From an uncultured Alistipes sp. (GTDB lineage Bacteria > Bacteroidota > Bacteroidia > Bacteroidales > Rikenellaceae): a stretch of DNA of 64,000 bases. The notes under the pieces are model-generated. The model saw only the letters and a list, made by a program, of their open reading frames with translations. It had not been told where the DNA came from and did not search any database. The position numbers and the translations under genes were made by a program. The stretch covers positions 12,344-76,343 of the forward strand of contig UQYM01000007.1 in the NCBI GenBank assembly GCA_900545315.1, given 5' to 3'. Below, piece after piece: positions 16,966 through 25,982 of the stretch; positions within the stretch are counted from its first letter, which is position 1, and each line of letters begins with the position of its first letter.

Positions 16966-18261
16966 ATGGGATATTTATTCACGTCTGAATCGGTGTCCGA
17001 AGGACACCCCGACAAAGTATCGGATCAGATCTCCGATGCTATTCTCGATGAATTTCTGCGTCATGACAGCAACGCTAAAGTGGCTTGCGAAACCCTCTGC
17101 ACTACCGGTCTGGTGGTAGTTGCCGGCGAGGTGCGCTCTGAAGCCTACGTTGATGTGCAGGCTGTGGCCCGCCGCGTAATCGAGCGTATCGGCTACACCA
17201 AAAGCGATTATATGTTCGATGCCAATTCGTGCGGTATTCTCTCGGCTATCCACGAACAGTCACCCGACATCAATCAGGGTGTCGTACGGGCCGACGCCGA
17301 CGAACAGGGGGCCGGAGATCAGGGAATCATGTTTGGTTATGCCTGCTCCGAAACCAAAGAGTACATGCCGGCTTCGCTGATTTTGGCGCAGGTGATTCTC
17401 AAGGAGCTGGCTGCCATTCGTCGCGAAGGGAAGGTGATGACCTACCTGCGTCCCGATTCGAAGAGTCAGGTGACCATCGAATACGGGGATGATAAACGCC
17501 CGCAAAGAGTACACACCATTGTGGTATCGACCCAGCATGACGAGTTTATCAAAGCCGATATCCAACGCAGTGAAAAAGAGGCGGAGGAGGCCATGTGTGC
17601 CCAGATCCGCGAAGATGTGCGCAACATCCTGATTCCGCGGACAAAAGCTCGTTTGGAGCGGGCTGGAGACCGTCTGGCCGATCTGATCGGAGATGACTAT
17701 ATTCTGCATGTCAATCCGACCGGTAAGTTTGTGATTGGCGGCCCGCACGGTGATACCGGTTTGACGGGACGCAAGGTGATTGTCGATACCTATGGCGGTC
17801 GTGGAGCTCACGGTGGCGGCGCATTTTCGGGCAAGGACAGCTCAAAGGTGGATCGCAGTGCAGCCTATGCAGCGCGTTACATTGCCAAAAATATGGTGGC
17901 AGCCGGCATCGCTGACGAGGTGCTCGTTCAGCTCTCCTATGCGATCGGCATTGCCCGTCCGTTGAGCATCTATGTCAATACGTACGGTACCAATCATCTG
18001 TCGATCACCGAAGGGGAGATTGCAGAGCGGATCGGCAAACTGTTCGATCTGCGTCCCGCCAAGATCGTAGAACGTTTTGGTTTGCGGAATCCGATTTTTG
18101 AAGCTACCGCTTCGTACGGCCATTTCGGTGGACGCCCCTATACCAAAGAGGTAACGGTTTGGGAACATGGACATGAAATCCACCTCAAAGCGGAGTTCTT
18201 CGGTTGGGAGAAACTCGATTCGGTCGATCTGTTGCGCAAAGAGTTCGGCCTGGCCAAATAA
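16966..18261 (+). CDS. metK: S-adenosylmethionine synthetase
   Basis: Makes S-adenosylmethionine from methionine and ATP in the cytosol. The 431-residue product starts MGYLFTSESVSEGHPDKVSD, the canonical N terminus. It carries GAGDQGIMFGYAC, the P-loop-like GGPHGDTGLTGRKVIVDTYG and GGGAFSGKDSSKVDRSAAY. The frame is open upstream to a TTG at 16855, but ATG 16966 is preferred because everything before it is unlike the family. The leader is about 230 bases with a candidate SAM-II aptamer, consistent with feedback control by its product. A terminator follows at 18283. Confidence 0.97.
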   Translation: MGYLFTSESVSEGHPDKVSDQISDAILDEFLRHDSNAKVACETLCTTGLVVVAGEVRSEAYVDVQAVARRVIERIGYTKSDYMFDANSCGILSAIHEQSPDINQGVVRADADEQGAGDQGIMFGYACSETKEYMPASLILAQVILKELAAIRREGKVMTYLRPDSKSQVTIEYGDDKRPQRVHTIVVSTQHDEFIKADIQRSEKEAEEAMCAQIREDVRNILIPRTKARLERAGDRLADLIGDDYILHVNPTGKFVIGGPHGDTGLTGRKVIVDTYGGRGAHGGGAFSGKDSSKVDRSAAYAARYIAKNMVAAGIADEVLVQLSYAIGIARPLSIYVNTYGTNHLSITEGEIAERIGKLFDLRPAKIVERFGLRNPIFEATASYGHFGGRPYTKEVTVWEHGHEIHLKAEFFGWEKLDSVDLLRKEFGLAK

Positions 18262-18282
18262 GACCTTTTTTGATATTGTTAT

Positions 18283-18325
18283 AAGGGCATTGCGACATCA
18301 TCAGGTGTTGGAATGCCTTTTTTTA
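18283..18325 (+). terminator. Rho-independent terminator of metK
   Basis: AAGGGCATT pairs with AATGCCTTT across a partly paired loop, and the stem runs into TTTTATT. It is 22 bp after the metK stop. Confidence 0.75.
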
Positions 18326-18777
18326 TTCAGCAAAATGATCCCTCTGGCGAATCGTTTCTGCAAAATGGGGCCCTCGCTCATATCGCTCGACGCTGGATCT
18401 CTGTATGTTCAGGGGATAACAACAAAATGAGGTCTCGACAGTCGGTATAGGCATGTGCGTTAGATTCGGTTAATGTCTCGGCAATTCGATGCAATCCCTT
18501 CCCCAGCTTATACAATAACGTGTAGCGGGTAGAGGAACCTCAGATCCACATTCGAAACCCAATTCACGAAGGGCCATACAATATCGTCCGAAGGATTGAC
18601 GTTCCTTAAAATGTAAAGAAATTTTACAGACGAGTGAAACAAAAATCTCGTTTCATACGTTCTTTCATATGACGCCCCCAGTGGGGCCCCAACCTTAATG
18701 TTTAACTAAATTATTGCAGTGAGAAATTTCGACCCTTTTTTGTTTTGAATTAATTAGTTAACACTCAATTCTTAATT
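18326..18777. other. Intergenic region upstream of the HtrA gene
   Basis: About 450 bp without a gene-like ORF. The last 150 bp are A+T-rich and probably hold the htrA promoter, but no clear -33/-7 pair was found. Confidence 0.5.
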
Positions 18778-20262
18778 ATGAAAAAGGTCATATTATTTGC
18801 GTCAGTAGTGGCAGCGGCTATGATCGCCGGAGGCGTGACCGCCTATACGATCGGTGCCGTGACCGAAAAAAATTACACCCAGGATTGTGCCACAGCCTTC
18901 GGCGAACAGGCCGGAAACCACTTTACCTCCTATGAGGCAGACAAATATCCCGATCTGACCTACGCAGCTGAAAATGCTGTCAAAGGTGTGGTCAATATCG
19001 AAGTGATCCAGGAGATCAAAAGCCGTAGCAACAGCCGTTTCGGTGGCGGATTCGATCCGTTCTTTGAATTCTTCGGGATTCCACAAGGCTACGAACAACA
19101 GCAGCAGCCTCGTCAACAACGTAGTGGTGGCTCAGGGGTCATCATCAGCCCTGATGGTTATATCGTGACCAACAACCATGTCGTTGAAAAGGCTTCCGAG
19201 GTAAAAGTTACCCTGAACGATAAACGTACCTTTACCGCAAAGGTGATCGGTACCGATCCGTTGACCGACGTTGCCTTGATCAAAATCGATGCAAAAGATC
19301 TGCCCAACATCCCGTTCGGCGAATCCGACTCGTTGCGTTTGGGCGAATGGGTTTTGGCGATCGGTAGCCCGTACGGTCTGCAAAGCACCGTAACCGCCGG
19401 TATTATCAGTGCCAAAGCACGTAATTTGGATGTGATTCCAAGCCAGTTCGCTATTGAGTCATTCATCCAAACCGATGCAGCGGTCAACCCCGGAAACAGT
19501 GGCGGTGCCTTGGTGAATACCCGCGGGGAACTGGTGGGTATCAATACGGTGATCAAATCGCCTACCGGTAGTTTTGCAGGTTACTCCTTTGCCGTGCCGA
19601 CCTCAATCGTTAAAAAGGTGGTGGTCGACCTGAAAGAGTATGGTGTCGTGCAGCGTGCGCTGCTGGGCGTAACGGTTCAGGAGATCAACGAGAACTTTAT
19701 TGAACAGCGTGGCAAAGAGACCGGTATTACCGAGTCGGGCGGTGTGTATGTCGTGGATGTTGACCCGGCAGGTGCTGGTCATGCAGCCGGCATTAAAGAG
19801 GGTGATGTAATTCTTGAAATCCAGGGGATTAAAATCGATAATTCGTCAAAACTGCTCGAGGAGATTGCCAGACATCGGCCGAACGATAAAGTGACCCTCA
19901 AAATAAAAAGAGGTTCAAATGTGAAACAAATCGATGTGGTTTTGCGTAATAGTTCAGGTAATACAGGAATCGTTAAGAGTAATGTGGTTGCCGCAGCAGA
20001 TGCTTTGGGTGGCCGCTTCGCTGAGATCTCTGACCGCGCACGCAAGGAGCTGAAGATCGATGGCGGCGTGCAGGTTGTAGCTGTCAATGGCGACGGTATT
20101 TTGGCTCAGGCCCGTATCCGTCCCGGTTACATCATTACCGCAATCAACGATCGTCCGGTACGCTCGCTTTCGGATCTGAACCGGATCACTTCGAAAATTG
20201 AGTTTATCGAAGGTATCTATCCTGACGGTCGCGCAACCAGCTATTCGATCGTGGGTGAATAA
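18778..20262 (+). CDS. Periplasmic HtrA/DegP-like serine protease
   Basis: A 494-residue envelope quality-control protease of the DegP/DegQ/HtrA family (MEROPS S1C). The N terminus is a signal or anchor segment (VILFASVVAAAMIAGGVTAY). The catalytic triad is visible as His134 (VTNNHVVEKA), Asp164 (DPLTDVALIKID) and Ser241 (VNPGNSGGALV). Two PDZ domains follow, from about residue 300 (LLGVTVQEINENFIEQ) and 420 (KIDGGVQVVAVNGDG). A Gln-rich LA-loop region (GYEQQQQPRQQR) precedes the protease core. It lies 73 bp before the primary sigma factor gene with a large hairpin between them. Confidence 0.95.
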   Translation: MKKVILFASVVAAAMIAGGVTAYTIGAVTEKNYTQDCATAFGEQAGNHFTSYEADKYPDLTYAAENAVKGVVNIEVIQEIKSRSNSRFGGGFDPFFEFFGIPQGYEQQQQPRQQRSGGSGVIISPDGYIVTNNHVVEKASEVKVTLNDKRTFTAKVIGTDPLTDVALIKIDAKDLPNIPFGESDSLRLGEWVLAIGSPYGLQSTVTAGIISAKARNLDVIPSQFAIESFIQTDAAVNPGNSGGALVNTRGELVGINTVIKSPTGSFAGYSFAVPTSIVKKVVVDLKEYGVVQRALLGVTVQEINENFIEQRGKETGITESGGVYVVDVDPAGAGHAAGIKEGDVILEIQGIKIDNSSKLLEEIARHRPNDKVTLKIKRGSNVKQIDVVLRNSSGNTGIVKSNVVAAADALGGRFAEISDRARKELKIDGGVQVVAVNGDGILAQARIRPGYIITAINDRPVRSLSDLNRITSKIEFIEGIYPDGRATSYSIVGE

Positions 20263-20266
20263 CCTG

Positions 20267-20308
20267 CTTCCTGTTCATGGGGAGAGGTTCTCCCCATGGG
20301 CAGGAAAG
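20267..20308 (+). other. Long hairpin between the htrA and sigma-factor genes
   Basis: Stem CATGGGGAGA/TCTCCCCATG (20276-20285 with 20289-20298) has a 3-base loop and is extended by CTTCCTG/CAGGAAAG pairing. There is no T tract, so it looks more like an RNA-processing, stability or attenuating hairpin than a standard terminator. Confidence 0.6.
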
Positions 20309-20335
20309 AATTAACAGGTTAATCAACAAGATAGC

Positions 20336-21196
20336 ATGAGACAGTTAAAAATCACCAAGTCGATTACCAACCGCGAAAGCGCTTCGCTGGACAAATACCT
20401 GCAGGAGATCGGTAAGGAGGACTTGATCACCGTCGAAGAAGAGGTTGATTTGGCCCAACGTATCAAAAAGGGGGATAAAGAGGCCCTCGAGAAGTTGACA
20501 CGTGCCAATCTGCGTTTCGTCGTGTCGGTGGCAAAGCAGTACCAGAATCAGGGTTTGTCACTGCCGGACCTGATCAACGAGGGTAACCTCGGTCTGATCA
20601 AAGCCGCGGAGAAGTTCGACGAGACGAGGGGATTCAAATTCATCTCCTACGCCGTATGGTGGATCCGCCAGTCCATTTTGCAGGCTCTGGCGGAACAGAG
20701 CCGAATCGTTCGACTCCCGTTGAACCAGGTGGGTTCATTGAACAAAATTAACAAGGCATTTGCCCGCTTTGAGCAGGAGCACGAACGTACTCCGTCGCCA
20801 GAAGAGTTGGCCAGCGAATTGGATATTCCAAAAGAGAAGGTGACCGATACGTTGCGTGTATCGGGACGTCATGTTTCGGTGGATGCTCCGTTTGCCGACG
20901 GAGAGGGTAACTCGCTGCTCGACGTATTGGTCAACACCGACTCGCCGATCGCCGACCGCGGATTGATCAATGAGTCGTTGAGTACCGAGGTGGAGCGTGC
21001 ACTGGCAACATTGACCGATCGGGAACGTGATATCATCAAATACTTCTTCGGGATCGGTTGTTCGGAGATGACCCTCGAGGAGATCGGTGAGAAGTTCGGT
21101 CTGACTCGTGAGCGTGTCCGCCAGATCAAGGAGAAGGCGATCCGTCGGTTGCGTCACAGCACCCGGAGCAAATTGCTGAAATCTTATTTGGGCTAA
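20336..21196 (+). CDS. rpoD: Primary RNA polymerase sigma factor (sigma-70 family, Bacteroidetes type)
   Basis: Directs RNA polymerase to housekeeping promoters. The 286-residue product lacks the long region 1.1 and the non-conserved insert of enteric RpoD, as is normal for Bacteroidetes primary sigma factors. Region 1.2 (ASLDKYLQEIGKEDLIT), region 2 (ANLRFVVSVAKQYQNQGLSL; the -10-binding FDETRGFKFISYAVWWIRQ), region 3 and region 4 with helix-turn-helix (MTLEEIGEKFGLTRERVRQI) are complete. This sigma type recognises the TTTG/TAnnTTTG promoters noted elsewhere in the window. Confidence 0.95.
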   Translation: MRQLKITKSITNRESASLDKYLQEIGKEDLITVEEEVDLAQRIKKGDKEALEKLTRANLRFVVSVAKQYQNQGLSLPDLINEGNLGLIKAAEKFDETRGFKFISYAVWWIRQSILQALAEQSRIVRLPLNQVGSLNKINKAFARFEQEHERTPSPEELASELDIPKEKVTDTLRVSGRHVSVDAPFADGEGNSLLDVLVNTDSPIADRGLINESLSTEVERALATLTDRERDIIKYFFGIGCSEMTLEEIGEKFGLTRERVRQIKEKAIRRLRHSTRSKLLKSYLG

Positions 21197-21233
21197 AAGC
21201 TTTTGCCAATTCATTTCGGTAAGATGAATATAG

Positions 21234-21272
21234 AAGCAGAGCCATCCGTAAAGGGTGGCTCTGCTTTTTTTG
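21234..21272 (+). terminator. Rho-independent terminator of rpoD
   Basis: A 14-bp stem AAGCAGAGCCATCC/GGGTGGCTCTGCTT (one G-T pair) is followed by TTTTTTG. Confidence 0.9.
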
Positions 21273-21571
21273 TGTTGTAGGTTTGGCCTGTCTTGTGGGG
21301 CGTTAGGATGATGTGCCTAATGTCGGATGGAAACATCGTCAGGGGGTGGCGTTGTTCTGGGAAAGGAGAACGAAGCGGGTGGAAAAGCTCTGTGATGCCT
21401 CCTTTCGTTCATGGAATTCCCCGGAGTGTGAAATTCAGTAGCTTCCGGAAGCTATTCAGAAAAGACAGTAGGCCGATTGTTAGCGGCTATTGGAGGAGAC
21501 TGTTAGTGTTCCTGTTTCGTATAATAAATAAAGGTTGGAACCGGTGAGGAGCCATAGAATAGATGCGGACC
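21273..21571. other. Intergenic region between convergent rpoD and ispH
   Basis: About 300 bp with no gene-like ORF or recognisable signal after the rpoD terminator. Confidence 0.55.
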
Positions 21572-22453
21572 CTATTTTTCGTCGGGTGTGGAACCGGTCA
21601 GGCGAGCGATCCCTTCGGCGACCCGTTGCATCAACCATTTGGGGGTTGAGGTGGCTCCGCAGATACCGACGGAATGGCATCCCGTAAACCATTCAGGTTG
21701 TAGTTCGGTTTCGTCCTCGATATTGTAGGTGTGCGAATTGTTGGCCAGACAGGTCTGGTAAAGAACCTTGCCGTTGGAACTCTTTTTGCCGCAGACGAAA
21801 ATGACCACATCGAACCGTTTGACAAACTCCTGCAGGTGAGGATTCCGGTTGGAAACCTGACGGCAAATGGTGTCGTGTACAGTGACGGTTGTCGGATCGG
21901 CTGCCCGTCGCATGATCTCCTCTTTGATCCGATTGAAGAGCTCGAGACTCTGAGTTGTTTGTGAAAGCAGATAGATCGGGCGGCTAAAATCGACTGAATC
22001 GAGATCTTCGATATGCTCTACCACCAGTGCATCGCCGTTGACCTGCCCGGTTAAACCCACCACTTCGGCATGCCCCCGTTTGCCAAGAATAACCACCTGG
22101 CCGTTACACTCCTCCATCTTGTGATGCGCCTCGATCACCACCTTCTGCAGATGGGCCACCACGGGACAGGTCGCATCGATAATTTTTAATCGGTATTTTC
22201 GGGCTTCGTCGTATGTGGTTGGGGGCTCGCCGTGTGCGCGTATCAACACGGTTTGACCTTCGAGTCGAGGAAAATCGGTGCGCGCAATGGTTTCGAGTCC
22301 CAGCGACTCCAGACGCTGTACCTCGACACGGTTGTGGACAATATCCCCCAGCGAATAGACCTTCTCGCCGCTGGCAAGCGACTCTTCCGCTTTAGTAATG
22401 GCTTTTACGACGCCAAAACAAAATCCCGATTTGTCATCGATCTCGATGTGCAT
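21572..22453 (-). CDS. ispH: 4-hydroxy-3-methylbut-2-enyl diphosphate reductase
   Basis: Last enzyme of the MEP pathway; uses a 4Fe-4S cluster to reduce HMBPP to IPP and DMAPP. The 293-residue product has the three cluster-ligand cysteine contexts SGFCFGV (about residue 12), DATCPVV and HDTICRQVSNRN, plus RAHGEPP and GICGATSTPKWL. It is the 3' gene of a minus-strand series lysE-cmk-ispH (110 bp after cmk). Its pathway partner dxs is at the left edge. Confidence 0.95.
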   Translation of the reverse strand: MHIEIDDKSGFCFGVVKAITKAEESLASGEKVYSLGDIVHNRVEVQRLESLGLETIARTDFPRLEGQTVLIRAHGEPPTTYDEARKYRLKIIDATCPVVAHLQKVVIEAHHKMEECNGQVVILGKRGHAEVVGLTGQVNGDALVVEHIEDLDSVDFSRPIYLLSQTTQSLELFNRIKEEIMRRAADPTTVTVHDTICRQVSNRNPHLQEFVKRFDVVIFVCGKKSSNGKVLYQTCLANNSHTYNIEDETELQPEWFTGCHSVGICGATSTPKWLMQRVAEGIARLTGSTPDEK

Positions 22454-22563
22454 GATTTCTTGTTTATTTATTGGAGGTGTAGAGGCTGATCCTGGTTGAC
22501 CGTTTTTGTATCACCACCCTGCGAATTTGTTGTGAAGGAGCTGGCAATGCTCCTTAAAATGCA

Positions 22564-23268
22564 TTAACGGGTGAGGCGGTCGATCTGTTGCATGGCCCAA
22601 TCGATCTCCTGTTCGATGGTCATGTGGCTGTTGTCGAGCACAATGGCATCTTCGGCTTGGCGCAATGGACTGATAGCACGCGTCTGATCGGCATGGTCGC
22701 GCTCCCGCAGATTCTGCAACACCTCTTCGAGGGTGATCCGAATCCCCTTGGCGGTCAGCTCTGCATATCGGCGCTCAGCCCGGATCATCGGGTCCGCTGT
22801 CATGAAAATCTTGAGTTCGGCCTTTGGGAACACCACTGTACCAATGTCTCGACCATCCATGACAATCCCCTTCTGCTCTCCCATCTGTTGCTGAAGTCGC
22901 ACCAATTGTTCGCGAACCGCTCCGATACTGCTGATCCGGCTGACGTTGTTGCTCACTTCCACGCTGCGGATCTGCTCCTCGACATTTTCACCGTTCAGGT
23001 AGATGTCGCTTGCACCGCGTTGCGGGTTGAAGCGAAACGCAATGTCGGTTTGAGGCAGCAGGGCAATCAGTTGTTGTTCGTCAATGCGATCGGGATGGAT
23101 AGCGCCGTGACGGAGCCCTTGCAAGGTGACAGCACGGTACATGGCACCGGTGTCGATAAAGATATATCCGATACGGGCTGCCACTTCACGGGCAAAAGTG
23201 CTTTTGCCGCACGAGGAGAAGCCGTCAACTGCAATGATGATCTTTTTACGGTTGGGGGACGATTCCAT
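22564..23268 (-). CDS. cmk: Cytidylate kinase
   Basis: Phosphorylates CMP and dCMP with ATP in nucleotide metabolism. The 234-residue product has the P loop GFSSCGKSTFA, DTGAMYRAVTL, and MDGRDIGTVVFPKAELKIF, the core CMP-kinase signatures. It starts inside the end of the upstream lysE-like gene (23-bp overlap), which implies translational coupling. Confidence 0.95.
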   Translation of the reverse strand: MESSPNRKKIIIAVDGFSSCGKSTFAREVAARIGYIFIDTGAMYRAVTLQGLRHGAIHPDRIDEQQLIALLPQTDIAFRFNPQRGASDIYLNGENVEEQIRSVEVSNNVSRISSIGAVREQLVRLQQQMGEQKGIVMDGRDIGTVVFPKAELKIFMTADPMIRAERRYAELTAKGIRITLEEVLQNLRERDHADQTRAISPLRQAEDAIVLDNSHMTIEQEIDWAMQQIDRLTR

Positions 23269-23908
23269 GAACGGGAACTTGAATGTGGATAAATATCGAT
23301 AGAATGGCCACTGCGCCGAGCACTACAATGACCGCTCCGGTTACGCGGTTGATCCAAAGCAGATGTCTTGGGCGGAACCGCTTGCGCAGCAGACTTACAC
23401 AAAACGTGAGGGTGAACCACCACAGCGAAGCCCCGCTCAATACGCCGAGAATCATGACCATGCCGTCGAAGAATCCGATTCCGTCGTAACTGATTCCCCA
23501 GGCGGCAAACAGTGCGACAAAAATCAGAATGAAGGCCGGATTGGTCAGCGTGATAAAAAAGACCGAAAGGTAATCGCTCCAGAGACTCCCTTTGCCGGCC
23601 CGGTTGCGACGGATCTGCACGGCTGGATTTTTCAGAAAGATCGTCATGCCGACAATGATCACGGAGATTCCACCGAGAGCTTTCAGAATGGCGATGTAGT
23701 TTTCGATGAAGGACATCACCACGGTGAGGGAAAAAAGCGCAATGGTGGCAAAAATCGAGTCGGCCGTTGCAGCGCCCAACCCCGAAACAAATCCCGAACG
23801 GTGGCTTTTGCTCAGGGTGCGTTGGATGCACATGACCCCAATCGGTCCCAGCGGAATCGATGCGACCAGTCCGATGACAAAACCTTTCAGCAGTGCTATA
23901 AACTCCAT
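23246..23908 (-). CDS. LysE/RhtB family amino-acid exporter
   Basis: A 220-residue inner-membrane protein with about six hydrophobic segments. The family signature is at the N terminus: FVIGLVASIPLGPIGVMCIQ, followed by GFVSGLGAATADSIFA. The substrate is probably an amino acid or similar metabolite, by family only. ATG 23908 (MEFIALLKG) is chosen; the frame extends to 23944 but the extension is not typical. It overlaps cmk downstream and is divergent from lnt. Confidence 0.88.
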   Translation of the reverse strand: MEFIALLKGFVIGLVASIPLGPIGVMCIQRTLSKSHRSGFVSGLGAATADSIFATIALFSLTVVMSFIENYIAILKALGGISVIIVGMTIFLKNPAVQIRRNRAGKGSLWSDYLSVFFITLTNPAFILIFVALFAAWGISYDGIGFFDGMVMILGVLSGASLWWFTLTFCVSLLRKRFRPRHLLWINRVTGAVIVVLGAVAILSIFIHIQVPVHGIVPQP

Positions 23909-23958
23909 ATCGCAGTAAGAGAGTGGTATGGGCGTGTTCTTCACCCTGTAATGAGGTA

Positions 23959-23986
23959 CAAAAATAGTAAATATAATCTATCTTTG
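23959..23986. promoter_or_regulatory. Divergent -7 boxes between lysE-like gene and lnt
   Basis: Minus strand TATTTTTG (23959-23966) and plus strand TATCTTTG (23979-23986) are back to back. The plus box would start transcription about 13 bp before the lnt ATG. Neither has a clear TTTG -33 partner. Confidence 0.5.
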
Positions 23987-24005
23987 CACGAAATCGATCC
24001 GAGAG

Positions 24006-25811
24006 ATGACCAAACGAATCCTATATGCGCTGAGCAGTGCCGTCTTGTTGGCATTACCGTGGATGGGCGCTCCTGCCATAACGCTGTTGGTGGCTTTTGT
24101 ACCGTTGTTGATGTTGCAGCAGCAGTTGGCTGACGAGGCTGCTGCCCGGAGTGCGGTTCCCGTTAAGCGAGCCGGCAAACAATCTAAGGCACACAAAGAC
24201 AGCCCGTCTCAGGCAGACGGAGCGTCCAAGCAGACGCAAAAACGTGGATTAGCCCTGAAGGCTGATTCACACAAAAATATCGCCAAAGATGCCGATTCCG
24301 CTGCCGGAAAAAAACGGAGCGCAAAAACGGGAACAAAGGGACAGTCAACGAAAACTACCAACAAACGTCGGTTGCGTAGTCCGCGCTTATGGCCCTATCT
24401 GGTGTTGACCTTTGCCCTTTGGTGGTTGTTGACCACTTGGTGGGTGGCCAATGCGGCAGTGGTCGGAGTCGTGGCTGCCACCGTGGTCGGGACGCTGCTC
24501 AACGTCGTCGCCTTTATGATCTATCATGCAGTTTGGCGGCGTGCTCCCCGTGCACTGGCCTATACCCTCTTTGTCGCTGCCTGGATTGCCTATGAATATC
24601 TGTATATCGGCGGCGAAATCTCCTTCCCGTGGCTGACACTTGGAAATGGCTTCGCTCACGATGTCAAATTGATTCAATGGTACGAATATACCGGAGTGCT
24701 GGGCGGTTCGTTGTGGGTGTTGCTCTGCAATCTGCTGATCTACGAGGCCTGGAAACGACGTCACCAGTGGCGTAGTTGGGTGGCGCCCGTCGTGGCCGTG
24801 GTGGTGCCGATTGTGGTGTCGTTAATCCTCTATTACCGTTACGAAGAGCCGAATCAGACGGCAACCGTCGAGGTGGTACAGCCCAATTTCGACCCCTATA
24901 CCGAAAAGTTTGTGACCAACGAACAGCAGCAGACCAACATCATGTTGTCACTGATGGCCGAAGCTCCTGCCGACGTCGATCTGATTGCTTTGCCTGAAAC
25001 GGCGTTCGGGTCGATCAGCGATCTGTGGGAGTCGATGATTCCGCTTTCACCCCAGGTGCGGGCCGTACGAACCTTGTTGACTGAAAAGTATCCGGAGGCC
25101 GGCGCAATCTGCGGAGCCTCGACCTTCAAGCAATACCCCGATGCGGCAAGTGCAACCTATACGGCACGCAGTAATGGTACCCTCTGGTATGATATTTTTA
25201 ACAGTGCGCTGTCAATCGATAGCAGTCGTCGTGTGGGAATCCATCATAAGGCCAAATTGGTGATCGGGGTCGAGATGATGCCCTACTATCGTTGGATCAA
25301 AAAGTTCGATTGGCTGATGACCGATCTGGGGGGAATCGCCGGACAGATCGGAGTGGGCGAGGTGCGTCGGGTCTTTACCACCCCCAAAGGTATTCGATAT
25401 GGGGCGGCGATCTGTTATGAGTCGGTCTATGGCGAATACTTTACCGAATTTGTCCGCAACGGAGCCCAAATGATGTGCATCATTACCAATGACGGTTGGT
25501 GGGGAGATACGCCCGGCTATCATCAACACTTCTCGTATGCCCGATTGCGGGCAATTGAGACCCGTCGTAGTATTGCACGTAGTGCCAACACCGGTATTTC
25601 GGGTTTTATTAATGCCCGTGGAGATGTCGGTCAGACACTGGGTTGGAATCAGCGGGGAGCACTGACGGCTCAAGTCGGTCTGAATGATGAACTTACCTTC
25701 TATACCCGTTATGGTGACCTGATCGGTCGAATCAGCTGGTATGTGTTTGCGCTGTCGCTGCTCTACTTCATGGCCTATCGCGTGCGCAAGCGGAGCCATC
25801 TGAATGATTGA
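24006..25811 (+). CDS. lnt: Apolipoprotein N-acyltransferase
   Basis: Adds the third acyl chain to the N-terminal cysteine of lipoproteins at the outer face of the inner membrane. The 601-residue product has multiple membrane helices and a C-terminal nitrilase-like domain with the catalytic triad Glu331 (LPETAF), Lys417 (KAKLVIGVEMMPY) and Cys470 (AAICYES), then NDGWWGDTPG and RSIARSANTGIS. It is longer than usual. The excess is a Lys/Ala/Ser/Thr-rich hydrophilic stretch at about residues 50-125 (KRAGKQSKAHKDSPSQADGA), placed between the first helical hairpin and the rest. Many lipoproteins are predicted nearby. Confidence 0.94.
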   Translation: MTKRILYALSSAVLLALPWMGAPAITLLVAFVPLLMLQQQLADEAAARSAVPVKRAGKQSKAHKDSPSQADGASKQTQKRGLALKADSHKNIAKDADSAAGKKRSAKTGTKGQSTKTTNKRRLRSPRLWPYLVLTFALWWLLTTWWVANAAVVGVVAATVVGTLLNVVAFMIYHAVWRRAPRALAYTLFVAAWIAYEYLYIGGEISFPWLTLGNGFAHDVKLIQWYEYTGVLGGSLWVLLCNLLIYEAWKRRHQWRSWVAPVVAVVVPIVVSLILYYRYEEPNQTATVEVVQPNFDPYTEKFVTNEQQQTNIMLSLMAEAPADVDLIALPETAFGSISDLWESMIPLSPQVRAVRTLLTEKYPEAGAICGASTFKQYPDAASATYTARSNGTLWYDIFNSALSIDSSRRVGIHHKAKLVIGVEMMPYYRWIKKFDWLMTDLGGIAGQIGVGEVRRVFTTPKGIRYGAAICYESVYGEYFTEFVRNGAQMMCIITNDGWWGDTPGYHQHFSYARLRAIETRRSIARSANTGISGFINARGDVGQTLGWNQRGALTAQVGLNDELTFYTRYGDLIGRISWYVFALSLLYFMAYRVRKRSHLND

Positions 25812-25982
25812 TAAGCGGTTTTTTGTGCAATAAGGCAAATTGTAATGTAACACAACCGGCAGGGTGAGGAATGTTGTTGACCTGTTGAACGCCATACAAT
25901 GATCGGGAGCGGTTTGGAAAAATGCCTGTTGAGATTGCGAGAAATAGTATCAATCCTCCCGTAAAAGAAAAAGTGTAACGAA

